From Chryseomicrobium excrementi (GTDB lineage Bacteria > Bacillota > Bacilli > Bacillales_A > Planococcaceae), in NCBI RefSeq assembly GCF_002798305.1, contig NZ_PCGR01000004.1:124001-188000 (forward strand): DNA of 64,000 nt. The letters are read 5' to 3'. This document shows positions 49,894 through 58,422 of this stretch, in pieces. Positions within the stretch are counted from its first letter, which is position 1. Every line of letters begins with the position of its first letter. The position numbers and the translations under genes were made by a program. The notes beneath the pieces were generated by a model. The model worked only from the letters and a program-made list of their open reading frames with translations, searched no databases and had not been told where the DNA came from.

Positions 49894-50175
49894 ATGCGCA
49901 TCATTATTTCTGCATTACTTTTATCATTTGTTGCACACGTCCTCTATTTTTTAGGGATGATGGGCATCAGTCTATGGGAAATGTTCAGTTACATTCCGGC
50001 AGCAGTCGACAACTTCAGTACGTTCCGGTTCCTCTCCACCCAGTTCGGCTTTGCAGGAGTCGTTCATATTTCCATCTGGTTTTTGTTAGCCACGTACTTT
50101 GGACTAGCCGCATTAATTGCTCTTTTACTCTATCTTTATAGTCGTTATATAGAAAGAACCGCTGACTCCAATTAA
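49894..50175 (+). CDS. membrane protein (93 aa)
   Basis: Begins MRIIISALLLSFVAHVLYFL; GGGGAGG upstream. Two long hydrophobic stretches separated by a polar loop (SYIPAAVDNFSTFRFLSTQF), and a short charged C-terminus. Function unknown. Confidence 0.75.
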   Translation: MRIIISALLLSFVAHVLYFLGMMGISLWEMFSYIPAAVDNFSTFRFLSTQFGFAGVVHISIWFLLATYFGLAALIALLLYLYSRYIERTADSN

Positions 50176-50193
50176 GAGCAGCGGTTCTCTTTA
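50152..50193. terminator. bidirectional intrinsic terminator
   Basis: AAAGAACCGCTG pairs with CAGCGGTTCT; T-rich flanks; the + strand stop codon lies in the loop. Confidence 0.85.
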
Positions 50194-50628
50194 TGCTTTT
50201 TTCAGTTTGATGTGAAGAACGATCAACACAATAGACATCAACGTGAATGCAGTGAGTGCGAGAAACGGAATCGTCACAAACCCGAACCAGTTGATGTATT
50301 GGATGTTACAGGGAACGCCTTGAACACATGGTTTGATATCTGCAAAACCTGGTACTTTTTGAACTAAATAATGATACAGCGAAATCGTTCCCCCGATTAG
50401 CGTCAATGGCAACACATAGAGACGCATCCGCACATCGTTCGTGAACGCTGCGATACCTAGTAGGATCGTTAATGGATACATGAAGATTCGCTGAATCCAA
50501 CACAGTTCACACGGGACGAACTCTCTAATTTCGCTAAAGTACAAACTTCCAAGTGTAGCGGTCAATGAGATGACCCACGCGATATAAAGTGCATACATTT
50601 CAAACCAAGAAGAACGAGTCTTTTCCAT
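50191..50628 (-). CDS. bdbC: disulfide oxidoreductase BdbC (DsbB family)
   Basis: 145 residues with four membrane segments. CELC (about 39-42) and CVQGVPC (about 101-107) are the two cysteine pairs of DsbB-type enzymes. It reoxidises BdbD and passes electrons to the quinone pool. Adjacent to bdbD (stop and start about 1 bp apart). Confidence 0.95.
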   Translation of the reverse strand: MEKTRSSWFEMYALYIAWVISLTATLGSLYFSEIREFVPCELCWIQRIFMYPLTILLGIAAFTNDVRMRLYVLPLTLIGGTISLYHYLVQKVPGFADIKPCVQGVPCNIQYINWFGFVTIPFLALTAFTLMSIVLIVLHIKLKKA

Positions 50629-50629
50629 G

Positions 50630-51313
50630 TTAGTTCTGTCCTTCCTCAATCAGCTTTACAATTTGCTCGTAATCGAACGGGTCTTCTAAGAACACGCCGT
50701 TTACATAAACCGTTGGTGTAAATGGAATATTGAATTCCTCTACTAGTTCGTTGTCACGAGTGACTTCTTGGACGATAGCTGAGTTTTCATCCGCCATATC
50801 CGCTTTCATTTTCTCAATGTCAACGCCAGGTGCTGTCTCCGCTACGATTTCCGCCATTTTGTCGATAGTGACCCAAGGCTTGTCGTGCTCTTGCGTAGCA
50901 GGCTGTGCAGCATAGACTGCTTTACTGAATTCCCAAAAGTTTTCTGGATCTTGTTCGTAAACAGATTCTGATGCTAGAGCTGCTATGACGGATTCTTCGC
51001 CGTGGAACAATACGTTCACATAGCTCAAGTTGGCTTTTCCTGTGTCGATAAACTCTTCAGCAAGCTGTGGATACACAGTCTCTGTCCACTGTTTACAAGA
51101 AGGACATTTGTAGTCGCCAAACTCAACGATTTCGACAGGTGCGTCTGCATCACCAAGCATCGGTTGGCCTTCAGTTGGCGGATAGACACGCTCTGAATCA
51201 GCTGGTACTACCGCACTCTCTGTTTCTGTGTCGCGGTTCATGAATAATACAACGCCTATGATGACAGCAAACACTGCCAGCGTGGCTAAAATAATCTTTT
51301 GATTCGTTTTCAT
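50630..51313 (-). CDS. bdbD: thiol-disulfide oxidoreductase BdbD (DsbA family)
   Basis: 227 residues: N-terminal signal anchor (IILATLAVFAVIIGVVLFM), thioredoxin fold with active site YKCPSCKQW (about 68-76) and cis-Pro in IPFTPTVYVNG. It introduces disulfides into exported proteins. AAGGAGG precedes the ATG; a promoter candidate is at 51348-51377. Operon with bdbC. Confidence 0.95.
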   Translation of the reverse strand: MKTNQKIILATLAVFAVIIGVVLFMNRDTETESAVVPADSERVYPPTEGQPMLGDADAPVEIVEFGDYKCPSCKQWTETVYPQLAEEFIDTGKANLSYVNVLFHGEESVIAALASESVYEQDPENFWEFSKAVYAAQPATQEHDKPWVTIDKMAEIVAETAPGVDIEKMKADMADENSAIVQEVTRDNELVEEFNIPFTPTVYVNGVFLEDPFDYEQIVKLIEEGQN

Positions 51314-51347
51314 CCTGGTGCCTCCTTACAGGTGGTGCTCTCATTCT

Positions 51348-51377
51348 ATCATAGGGTTACGAGGTATACAGTTACAA
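51348..51377 (-). promoter_or_regulatory. candidate promoter of bdbDC
   Basis: Minus strand TTGTAA-N18-TATGAT, 35 bp ahead of bdbD. Confidence 0.45.
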
Positions 51378-51413
51378 AAGTGTGACGGTTGACGTGGTGT
51401 AGGTTGGGAAATT

Positions 51414-51505
51414 TAAAACCCTTGCGGTTCGATTTAGCGACTCTCTAGGTACTATTAGCGACCGTACAAATCCCTTTAAAGCCCTAAGAGTTCTCATTGA
51501 GGCCC
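51414..51505. repeat. intergenic 21-bp periodic repeat array D, core TTAGCGACC
   Basis: TTAAAACC, TTAGCGAC, TTAGCGAC, TTAAAGCC, TTGAGGCC at 51414, 51434, 51455, 51476 and 51497 (spacings 20, 21, 21, 21). It lies between metG and the bdbDC promoter. Confidence 0.75.
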
Positions 51506-51571
51506 CAAGTGATTTTATGGAAACTGAAATCTAGCTAAGAACAAAGCCATCTCGTCGGTCTGCTTGTGGCT

Positions 51572-51588
51572 ACAACCCCTGGGGTTGT
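51572..51588. repeat. 17-bp loop-less palindrome just after metG
   Basis: ACAACCCCTGGGGTTGT, centred on one base, starts 2 bp past the metG stop codon. There is no loop or T-run, so it is not a normal terminator; it may be a protein-binding site or a weak hairpin. Confidence 0.5.
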
Positions 51589-51589
51589 C

Positions 51590-53215
51590 TCAATTTTTCA
51601 GTTTTTCTACTTCCACTTCGATCTGACCCACATCAATACGTGCATATAACGGTTGAATATCTGCTAGTTTGTTTGGCAACTCCTTCACAAATTCCCACCT
51701 ATCGTACTTCATTCCTGTCATCCGCTCGATGACCTCAGAACCAAACGGTAAGAACGGCTTCAAGAGTTGTGCCAAGTTTTGAATCGCAAGGACACAGGTC
51801 GCTAACGTCTGTTCAGCATGAGGCAGGTCTTGATTCAACTTCGTCCACGGCTCCCGTTCATCAAAGTAGCGATTCATAGAGCGTACAAATTCAAAGACGC
51901 TCTCAAGTGATTTTTTTAATTGTGCCGACTCAATCCCCTTCCCTACTTGCTCATAGAGTACTTCAATTTGATTCACAATACTCTGGTCCACTTCGACTTG
52001 AGGCACTGTCGATTCAAAAGACTTCTCTAAAAACTTGAATGTCCGGTTGACGAGGTTCCCGTAAGCTCCCAGCAACTCACTATTGTGACTATAAATAAAT
52101 TCACGCCATGAAAAATCCGTATCGCGATTTTCTGGGGCATTCATCGTCAAAAAGTAGCGCAGACTGTCAGTATGATAGCTCTCTAAAAGCTCCGGTACCC
52201 ACACTGCCCAGTTCTGGCTCGTCGAGATTTTCCGTTTCTCGAGCGTCATGTATTCGTTGGAAACGATATAATTTGGGGCAGCCTCAAGTCCAACTCCACT
52301 GACAATCGATGGCCAGATGACGGTGTGGAAGGGGATGTTGTCTTTCCCGTGTACGTAATAGCTCGTGGCTTCCGGCCCCCAAAACTGCGTGATGTCCGTC
52401 TGATGTTGCTCTCCCCATTTGCGGCTCGCCGTATAATAACCTGCCACCGCTTCAATCCACACATAAATCTTCTTGTCTTCAAATCCAGCGACCGGAACAG
52501 GAACCCCATTCGGAAGATCTCGTGTCACCGCTCGGTCTAAGATCCCCTCCTGCAAATACCGTTTTGTCAGTTGCACCGCATTGTCGCGCCACGTTCCTTC
52601 TATTTCTCGTTGTGAAACTAGTCGCTCTAACTCCTGTTGAAACGCGCTAAATTCGAAATAAAAATGCTCCGTCTCGCGAATCTCAGGAGGAGTTCCACAG
52701 ATCTTGCAGGTCTTATCGATCAAATCGAGTGGATCTAAGATCGTCGAGCAGTTGTCACACTGGTCTCCGCGAGCTCTAGCTCCGCATACCGGACAAATCC
52801 CTTCTACAAAGCGATCGGGCAGGAACTGCTTATCGACAGTACAATACGCCTGTTCAATCGTCTTTTTGTACAAATGCCCATTCTCTAATAGCTTGAGAAA
52901 GAGCTCTTGCACAAATTTGTGGTGCTTCCCGTCATCTGTCCTAGTGTATAAATCGTACGTGAAGCCGAGCTTATAAAACGTTTCTGTAAACTCCTCATGA
53001 TAGTGGTCCGCAATCTCCTGCACAGTCTTCCCTTCCTGATTCGCACGAATCGAAATCGGCGTCCCGTTGCAATCACTGCCGGATACATACAGTACCTCTT
53101 CCCCTTTCTGTCTGTAGTAGCGTGCAATCGTGTCTCCAGGTAGCAATGCCGCTACATGTCCAATATGCAGAGAGCCATTGGCATACGGCCAAGCTCCTCC
53201 AATAAAAATCGCCAT
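51590..53215 (-). CDS. metG: methionyl-tRNA synthetase, short two-zinc-knuckle type (MetRS2-like)
   Basis: 541 residues. HIGH motif [15 protein letters not shown] (about 11-25); the connective peptide carries two zinc knuckles ([16 protein letters not shown] and CKICGTPP); the KMSKS loop reads [11 protein letters not shown]; an anticodon-binding helical domain follows. The C-terminal tRNA-binding domain of B. subtilis MetS (664 aa) is absent. Such E. coli/archaeal-like enzymes occur as a second MetRS in some Gram-positives and are insensitive to MetRS1-directed inhibitors. AAAAGGAGG upstream. Expression is governed by a T-box leader. Confidence 0.93.
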   Translation of the reverse strand: MAIFIGGAWPYANGSLHIGHVAALLPGDTIARYYRQKGEEVLYVSGSDCNGTPISIRANQEGKTVQEIADHYHEEFTETFYKLGFTYDLYTRTDDGKHHKFVQELFLKLLENGHLYKKTIEQAYCTVDKQFLPDRFVEGICPVCGARARGDQCDNCSTILDPLDLIDKTCKICGTPPEIRETEHFYFEFSAFQQELERLVSQREIEGTWRDNAVQLTKRYLQEGILDRAVTRDLPNGVPVPVAGFEDKKIYVWIEAVAGYYTASRKWGEQHQTDITQFWGPEATSYYVHGKDNIPFHTVIWPSIVSGVGLEAAPNYIVSNEYMTLEKRKISTSQNWAVWVPELLESYHTDSLRYFLTMNAPENRDTDFSWREFIYSHNSELLGAYGNLVNRTFKFLEKSFESTVPQVEVDQSIVNQIEVLYEQVGKGIESAQLKKSLESVFEFVRSMNRYFDEREPWTKLNQDLPHAEQTLATCVLAIQNLAQLLKPFLPFGSEVIERMTGMKYDRWEFVKELPNKLADIQPLYARIDVGQIEVEVEKLKN

Positions 53216-53237
53216 CTTACTTCCTCCTTTTAGTTAC

Positions 53238-53496
53238 AAAAAAAGCCCCAATCGATCAAATCGATTAGGACGAACGGGTCGTGGTACCACCTAAATTCGC
53301 AAATGACTCACATCATCTGCCTCTGCCAGTACGTATGCATACTGCTGCTGTTGTAACGAGTGCGCGTCTCGGCGTAGCCTACTCAATATTCGGTACGCAG
53401 CTCCAAGGCCATTTTCAACACTAGGCATTCGCTTCATTTCCACCGACAGAAGCTCTCTATCCAATCCCTTTGCATCTACTTTCCTTTTCATCGCTG
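53238..53496 (-). ncRNA. T-box riboswitch leader of metG (methionine specifier)
   Basis: Minus strand. The conserved T-box AGGTGGTACCAC (53292-53281) is followed by a terminator CCTAATCGATT-TGAT-CGATTGGGG with T7 (53269-53238). Stem I contains AGTAGATGC, AGAGAGC...GTCGGTGGAAATG, and the specifier context GAAAATGGCCTTGGAGC, where ATG (53412-53410) is the methionine codon. Uncharged tRNA-Met should favour the antiterminator and switch on metG. Confidence 0.95.
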
Positions 53497-53599
53497 ATTT
53501 CAAGTTGTGACTAGAATAGCACTTTTTCCCATTCTGTACAATATTGGATACTTGGTATGCTACACTTTTTTAAAAGACCTTCTTAAAAAGGAGCCTTCT

Positions 53600-54094
53600 A
53601 TGACCACGTTGACCATCAAATCTTTCAAACATCCGGATATTTTACATTACGAATGGCAAACGACCTTTCTCGCGGAGACCGACGACTATCTCGTTGTGTC
53701 TAGTAAAGCTGGTCGGCAACTCACGCATTATACAAGAGGTGCCGTCTTTACGGTCCCTCATGATTCCATTGAAATTTTCATGAAAGATCAGTGGTTCAGC
53801 GCTTCGTTCGATGTCGTGGACGATCAAATCGTGTCCGCCTACTGCAACATCGCGCACCCACCTGTGTTCTTAGAAAACGAAGTTCATTTCGTGGATTACG
53901 ATGTAGATTATGTCAAACGACCAGAGACAGGCTGGCAGGTCGTGGACGAGGACGAATTTCTCGAAAATAGCATTCGCTACGGGTATAGCGAAGAATTAAA
54001 AGTGCGCGTGTATAAAGAACTGCACGATTTGATTCAGCATGTTGAAAATAAAACATTCCCTTTCAATGAGGACTTTTTGGAGACGATTCGATGA
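53600..54094 (+). CDS. DUF402 domain protein (nucleoside di/triphosphatase or RNA-binding type)
   Basis: 164 residues from MTTLTIKSFKHPDILHYEWQ; AAAGGAG upstream. The DUF402 core is visible: FMKDQWFSASFDVVDDQIVS, YCNIAHPPVFLENEVHFVDYD (about 89-109) and the E/D-rich VDEDEFLENSIRYGYSEEL. Related proteins hydrolyse NTP/NDP or bind RNA. Overlaps the next gene by 4 bp. Confidence 0.9.
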   Translation: MTTLTIKSFKHPDILHYEWQTTFLAETDDYLVVSSKAGRQLTHYTRGAVFTVPHDSIEIFMKDQWFSASFDVVDDQIVSAYCNIAHPPVFLENEVHFVDYDVDYVKRPETGWQVVDEDEFLENSIRYGYSEELKVRVYKELHDLIQHVENKTFPFNEDFLETIR

Positions 54095-54582
54095 CTAGCA
54101 GCGGAGCCGCTTTGAATGTAGAGTTACAACGCAACTACCTTATGAACAAAGAGTATCTGTTCTACCCACTAGATGACGCCCTCTATCTAGTTCCTAAACC
54201 AAGTCGTTCGGACTGGTTGGAAAGTATCTCTCAAGCAGACACGACACTGGTCTCCCTGCTATTCATTCCACTCTATATTTATTTAGAGAAGAAAGACAAA
54301 GCAGATCGTGCTGCTTACCGCCGTGCATACAAACAACAAGATACGGCTACTTTGTCCCGTCCTCGAAAAGCGTTCACCATTCGATTTGATGATATAGACA
54401 AACTTCATATCGATGCTAAAAAAAGCAGAGTGACGACGGATTGGGACAAAGGCAAGCTGACGATTCACATGAAGAGTGGCAAAAGTTACGTCTTCCCGTT
54501 TTATATTTATAGCCAACTGGATTCCATTAAATTATTGATAGACTCACACCTTCCTAACGTCGAAGTCGAGTTGGTGGAATGA
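54091..54582 (+). CDS. hypothetical protein, possible PH-like C-terminal domain
   Basis: 163 residues, ATGA overlap with the DUF402 gene. A hydrophobic stretch (TTLVSLLFIPLYIYL, about 50-65) splits two polar parts; the end DWDKGKLTIHMKSGKSYVFP and YSQLDSIKLLIDSHL looks like a bacterial PH/YcxB-type fold. Not recognised with confidence. Confidence 0.7.
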   Translation: MTSSGAALNVELQRNYLMNKEYLFYPLDDALYLVPKPSRSDWLESISQADTTLVSLLFIPLYIYLEKKDKADRAAYRRAYKQQDTATLSRPRKAFTIRFDDIDKLHIDAKKSRVTTDWDKGKLTIHMKSGKSYVFPFYIYSQLDSIKLLIDSHLPNVEVELVE

Positions 54583-54583
54583 A

Positions 54584-54619
54584 AAGAAACCCATGGAGAT
54601 CATTTTCCATGGGTTTCAA
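54584..54619. terminator. bidirectional intrinsic terminator
   Basis: GAAACCCATGGA pairs with TCCATGGGTTTC across an 8-nt loop, between convergent genes. Confidence 0.8.
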
Positions 54620-55007
54620 ACAGTTCATACATGAACAAATTCAAATCATCCGTCTTGTTCTCAAAATACAAATTCGTTGCGTAAAGATGCATCTTATCTG
54701 GTCCTACTTCTAAAATCACCTGCCGTTGGTCGTCTTCTAAGAAGAGACTATAGGTATATTCTTCAGGTTTAAACTTATTAAAAAACAGTCGGTTCAGCTG
54801 TTGAGATTTTAAAATTTCGGTAAGTCGTGTGCTTTCTTCCTCACTCAAACGATAAGTGAAGGAGTTTTCTTCTGATAAGTGCACAGAAGAAGTGACGCTA
54901 GCTCTTGAAATCGAGTAAAGGCCATTTTCTCTTAAGACATCCTCTAGGGTTTGATCCTGATTCGCAAAATATAAACTAGCTAATAGAATCACCAATGCGC
55001 TTGCCAA
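54600..55007 (-). CDS. membrane-anchored hypothetical protein with a probable 5' frameshift
   Basis: The open frame begins at a TTG (55007, ASALVILLASLYFANQ) with no ribosome site. An ATG at 55054 with GGGGATG 7 bp upstream opens MQNDRRQSVKK and meets an A7 run (55028-55022). With one more A, that frame would join SSFSFLASALVILL..., giving an intact basic N-terminus, anchor and ectodomain of about 150 residues. So the gene may be a phase-variable or slippage-dependent gene, a recent pseudogene, or a sequencing artefact. No family recognised. Confidence 0.6.
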   Translation of the reverse strand: MASALVILLASLYFANQDQTLEDVLRENGLYSISRASVTSSVHLSEENSFTYRLSEEESTRLTEILKSQQLNRLFFNKFKPEEYTYSLFLEDDQRQVILEVGPDKMHLYATNLYFENKTDDLNLFMYELFETHGK

Positions 55008-55073
55008 AAAACTAAAGCTACTTTTTTTACCGATTGCCTACGATCATTCTGCATCTAGACATCCCCTATGTAA

Positions 55074-55250
55074 TTATAATGATTGCTTGGCTCTTCTTGA
55101 AAACACTCCAGCAAAAACTAAAGCCAATCCACCAATGAGCAATAGAATATAAAATGTTGTGCGGTCAATGAGTACTTCGAATAAATAAAAGCTTGCGACT
55201 AGAAATGCAATCAAACTAACCACCATAAGAATTTTTGAAACTCGATTCAT
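55074..55250 (-). CDS. small two-segment membrane protein (58 aa)
   Basis: Begins MNRVSKILMVVSLIAFLVAS; AAGGGGAGAG upstream. Two hydrophobic segments with a charged turn (EVLIDRTTF) and a basic tail FSRRAKQSL. Lies 16 bp after the DUF805 gene. Function unknown. Confidence 0.72.
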   Translation of the reverse strand: MNRVSKILMVVSLIAFLVASFYLFEVLIDRTTFYILLLIGGLALVFAGVFSRRAKQSL

Positions 55251-55266
55251 TTTGATTTCTCTCCCC

Positions 55267-55632
55267 TTACAAATTGTATTTAGGATTGACTCCAAATTGA
55301 TTAGCGTAAGCCTCACTGTCGAAGCAGAACATGACCAACAAAGCTATTGGACCGACGATTGGAACAAATATCAGCAAGAACCACCAGCCGCTCTTCCCTA
55401 AATCGTGTAAACGGCGAACACTAACCGCTATAGTTGGAACAAGGAAAATCAAACTTGCAATTGTCGAGAGTACTCCTACATCTGGCATCAACATCCATCC
55501 CAAAATGTAATCCGCTACAGTGAGTCCAAACACGATGACACACGAGACTAGTGTGAACATCCAGTACTCTTTTCGTCTCGCCCTTCCTTCAAGAACAGCT
55601 GCTTTCTTCATAACAATCCAAAACCACTTCAT
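55267..55632 (-). CDS. DUF805 membrane protein
   Basis: 121 residues, four membrane segments. EGRARRKEYWMFTLVSCVIV, VPTIAVSVRRLHDLGKSGWW and FVPIVGPIALLVMFCFDSE are the DUF805 hallmarks. AGGGGGAG upstream. Family function unknown; often near stress and membrane genes. Confidence 0.92.
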   Translation of the reverse strand: MKWFWIVMKKAAVLEGRARRKEYWMFTLVSCVIVFGLTVADYILGWMLMPDVGVLSTIASLIFLVPTIAVSVRRLHDLGKSGWWFLLIFVPIVGPIALLVMFCFDSEAYANQFGVNPKYNL

Positions 55633-55725
55633 TCCACTCCCCCTGTCTATATACTTCTAGTATAAAAGAATCCTAAATGGATGTATAACTTATTTTTGGT
55701 AGAAATAGCTAATGTAGTTAAAAAA

Positions 55726-55782
55726 GCTCCCAGGGAGTTTTTCAATATCAAGATTACTTGAACCGAGAAATCCCCTGGGAAC
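55726..55782 (-). repeat. GTTCCC...GGGAAC hairpin element, copy 1 (terminator-like)
   Basis: GCTCCCAGGGAG...CCCCTGGGAAC, 57 bp, with T6 on the minus strand just after the DUF2075 stop codon. First of four related elements in the last 9 kb. Confidence 0.8.
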
Positions 55783-57614
55783 TATAATTTATTTTCGCTA
55801 TTCTTATTCATCAACTTTTTTATTCGTTCACCCAGTTGTTCATCCACACAATATACATAGCAGCCCTTCATCCCACGGGTCATCAATGTTTTATATGTAT
55901 TTCTTACTAACTGGTCTAATGGATCGACTTTGTAGGTTCCTTTTGGCTTAGCAGGTCGTGCTCCTTTATCCTTGAAATGTTCCCGATTAACCTGTAAGGA
56001 CATTGTCTCAGCATCATAAGTAAGATCTTTCCCGATGATTACACCCACATATTCCATTTCTAGGCCTTGCACCGTATGGATACAACCAATTTGATCCGCA
56101 CCTTCCGGATGGATGGCCCAATCGATTCGATTCGGGTCGTTCCACGGCATGGCAAACTGATGCTCATCAATCGTAACATCTTTTGAAAGTTCTCCATCTA
56201 CAAGCTTGGTGTTCCAGTCCCACGCATACCCAGCTAAAAGCCGTCCGCCTTTTTCTTTTACGACTTTGTTGTAAAGTCCATGTGGTGAATCCACTACTTC
56301 GAATTCAAAATCTCCGTCGAGTACAGCGTCTTCACGTCGGTCATACAACAAGTTATCCAACCATTCCAAATAATTCCCTGAACCTGAACACCGAAACTGA
56401 GAATCCAGCTCCACTACATGTACAATAGAGTTTTGCTTTTCTGCTTCTTCTTTGAGTAAATCAAATCTGCCAATGTCTTTATTGGAAATGACTTGTTCAT
56501 CGTCAATAAAGAATACACTGAGTCGGCTCGCCCGAATAATTTGAGTAGCCTGATTTTCTCCTTCAATCTTCTTTTTCATATGTCCTTGATTTTTCAACCG
56601 GTGTGCTTCGTCACACACTAAGACATCGTAATAATTGTTTGGAGTCTCGACATACGATGCAGACCCTTTAAAAAAACTCCGAATTTCTACAAATCCACTT
56701 CTGCCAATCAACTTTTTGCGTAAAATTTCTCGGAATGACTGGTTCGGGGTGATGTATTCGATAGTAGCCTCGTCTCCTAGAAGAAAGTTCATTAAGTTTA
56801 ATCCAATTACAGACTTCCCTGTTCCTGGACCACCTTTAATCAAAATTGTATGCTTTTGATCGGACTCATGATCTAAGTCATTATAGATAGAGAGAACCTT
56901 TTCATAAGCCACTTTCTGTTCGTCTAACAGAATGAACTCTTCATTCCCCTTGAATAGCGAGTTCACAGCTTCAACTAGACGTTTGGATGGTCGAATGCGT
57001 CCTTCTTCAATACGTTTCGCTATTTCGCGCCCTTTACCCGCTACAACTGCCTCTTTAATTCGTTCCGATAACTCTAGATCGTCAAATTGAAAATAGAGCG
57101 GTGACTGCTCCACATAGTTTGTGTAGCGGTCATGAAGAAGTGGCTCTTCATTGCGATTGCGTTCGGGAATATAGTTATGTAGATAAGCACAGGAGCTCAA
57201 TTGGATTGAAGAGTCTGCATACAACGCCTCGTTGAAGTTCTCGAGGTATCTTTTATAGGACAGCGATTGATAAGAGGGGTGAACGGTCTCTCGAATCCGC
57301 CCGCCTAATAATGTTTTGACGATTCCGTCTCCCATTGCTACCTCTGTCTTTTGCCACTGCTTCAATTCCACAATTACCGCATTTTGATTTCCGGATTGAT
57401 CTTCTCCTGTAATCAAGAAGTCTATTCGTTTTTCAGTCGAAGGAAGTTTATATTCCAGCAAAACATGAGTATCTTCTTTTAATTTTGCAGCTCTCAAAAC
57501 TTTTGCCATCTGCGGTAAAGAATTTGTCCAAGAACGGATTTCACTCATCGAGACAAACTGGTTCATCTTTTCTTTGACCCGTTCAAGCAAGACATTTTCA
57601 ATTCTCTGTTCCAT
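55782..57614 (-). CDS. DUF2075 helicase with N-terminal PD-(D/E)XK-like nuclease domain
   Basis: 610 residues. Residues about 45-95 show RIDFLITG...VIVELKQW (D65, E83, K85), the restriction-endonuclease-like core. GGPGTGKSV (261-269) is Walker A and VLVCDEAHRLKNQG Walker B; helicase-like motifs GCIHTVQGLEMEYVGVIIGK and NTYKTLMTRGMKGCYVY follow. DUF2075 (COG3410) proteins are superfamily-1-like ATPases of unclear role, some tied to defence. The start has no ribosome site; MNQF at residue 17 is an alternative. It stands alone, ending in a repeat hairpin. Confidence 0.88.
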   Translation of the reverse strand: MEQRIENVLLERVKEKMNQFVSMSEIRSWTNSLPQMAKVLRAAKLKEDTHVLLEYKLPSTEKRIDFLITGEDQSGNQNAVIVELKQWQKTEVAMGDGIVKTLLGGRIRETVHPSYQSLSYKRYLENFNEALYADSSIQLSSCAYLHNYIPERNRNEEPLLHDRYTNYVEQSPLYFQFDDLELSERIKEAVVAGKGREIAKRIEEGRIRPSKRLVEAVNSLFKGNEEFILLDEQKVAYEKVLSIYNDLDHESDQKHTILIKGGPGTGKSVIGLNLMNFLLGDEATIEYITPNQSFREILRKKLIGRSGFVEIRSFFKGSASYVETPNNYYDVLVCDEAHRLKNQGHMKKKIEGENQATQIIRASRLSVFFIDDEQVISNKDIGRFDLLKEEAEKQNSIVHVVELDSQFRCSGSGNYLEWLDNLLYDRREDAVLDGDFEFEVVDSPHGLYNKVVKEKGGRLLAGYAWDWNTKLVDGELSKDVTIDEHQFAMPWNDPNRIDWAIHPEGADQIGCIHTVQGLEMEYVGVIIGKDLTYDAETMSLQVNREHFKDKGARPAKPKGTYKVDPLDQLVRNTYKTLMTRGMKGCYVYCVDEQLGERIKKLMNKNSENKL

Positions 57615-57724
57615 TACATGTTCTATGAACTTAGCAGTGGACTCGTTGTAGATAATTATAGAAAACGCCTACTTTCTGATTTCTTTCATTAAGTACAGTA
57701 TATCATTTTCCTAATTGTTACATT

Positions 57725-57949
57725 TTATTCTTCTTTATAAAACCGCTCCCCCGTCTCCGGGTTAAAATAGACCACTAGCTTCTTCTGAGTCGTTGGATCT
57801 ATTGAAACTTCATTCGTTCGCTCGAAGCCTTTGGGGACCGACTGCCCGTGTTTGTTTTTGAATCGCTTGTCCCAGATGAGCCATGATGCTACAGCAATTA
57901 CGATAATGACGAGGAGCTGCACTCCATAAAACCCAAGAATCCACTCCAT
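57725..57949 (-). CDS. small membrane-anchored protein (74 aa)
   Basis: One membrane segment (WILGFYGVQLLVIIVIAVASWLI) and a short cytosolic tail with HGQSVPKGFERTNEVSIDPT and VVYFNPETGERFYKEE. TAATG junction with the YbjQ gene shows co-translation. Function unknown. Confidence 0.75.
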   Translation of the reverse strand: MEWILGFYGVQLLVIIVIAVASWLIWDKRFKNKHGQSVPKGFERTNEVSIDPTTQKKLVVYFNPETGERFYKEE

Positions 57950-58272
57950 TATAGTCTCTTCTCCACTTTGACCGCCGTACCATAAGCCACGATTTCACTC
58001 ATGTTTTGTCCAATTTCTCCTGAGTCAAAACGCATCATTACGATAGCGTTCGCTCCCATGTATGTAGCGTTTTGCACCATGCGGTCCATCGCTTGTTTGC
58101 GCGCGTCTTCTAACATTTCTGTGTACTGGTTGATTTCTCCACCAAGTAACCCCTTAAACGAAGCCATGATATCTTTACCCAGCCCTCGAGCGCGAACTGT
58201 GAGTCCAAATACTGGACCTAACACCTCTACCACTTCATAGTTTTCGATTTTTTCTGTAGTGACAATGATCAT
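57949..58272 (-). CDS. YbjQ family (DUF74) heavy-metal-binding-like protein
   Basis: 107 residues. MIIVTTEKIENYEVVEVLGP, VRARGLGKDIMASFKGLLGG (about 27-46) and GANAIVMMRFDSGEIGQNMS are the family blocks. YbjQ proteins form pentamers of unknown function. AAAAGGAGAG lies upstream. Confidence 0.93.
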   Translation of the reverse strand: MIIVTTEKIENYEVVEVLGPVFGLTVRARGLGKDIMASFKGLLGGEINQYTEMLEDARKQAMDRMVQNATYMGANAIVMMRFDSGEIGQNMSEIVAYGTAVKVEKRL

Positions 58273-58286
58273 TGGAATCTCTCCTT

Positions 58287-58394
58287 TTATAGATGATTTT
58301 TATGTTCTTGCAGAAGTAAATATTTTTCTAGTTCACTCTCATCCATCGCCACGATAACTAGCAGTGGTAACAAAATCGCATGATTCCATTTCAC
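58287..58394 (-). CDS. 35-aa ORF whose 5' end duplicates that of the gene at 58985-59440
   Basis: Opens at a GTG (VKWNHAILLPLLVIVAMDES) preceded by GGAGGCT, the same leader and first 15 or so residues as the gene 58985-59440 (VKWNYAVVILPLLVIVG). It then diverges into ELEKYLLLQEHKNHL and stops 14 bp before ybjQ. Probably a duplicated fragment that still reads open; it may act as a leader peptide. Confidence 0.5.
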   Translation of the reverse strand: MKWNHAILLPLLVIVAMDESELEKYLLLQEHKNHL

Positions 58395-58422
58395 AGCCTC
58401 CGCTATTCTCGCACCTCTCTCA

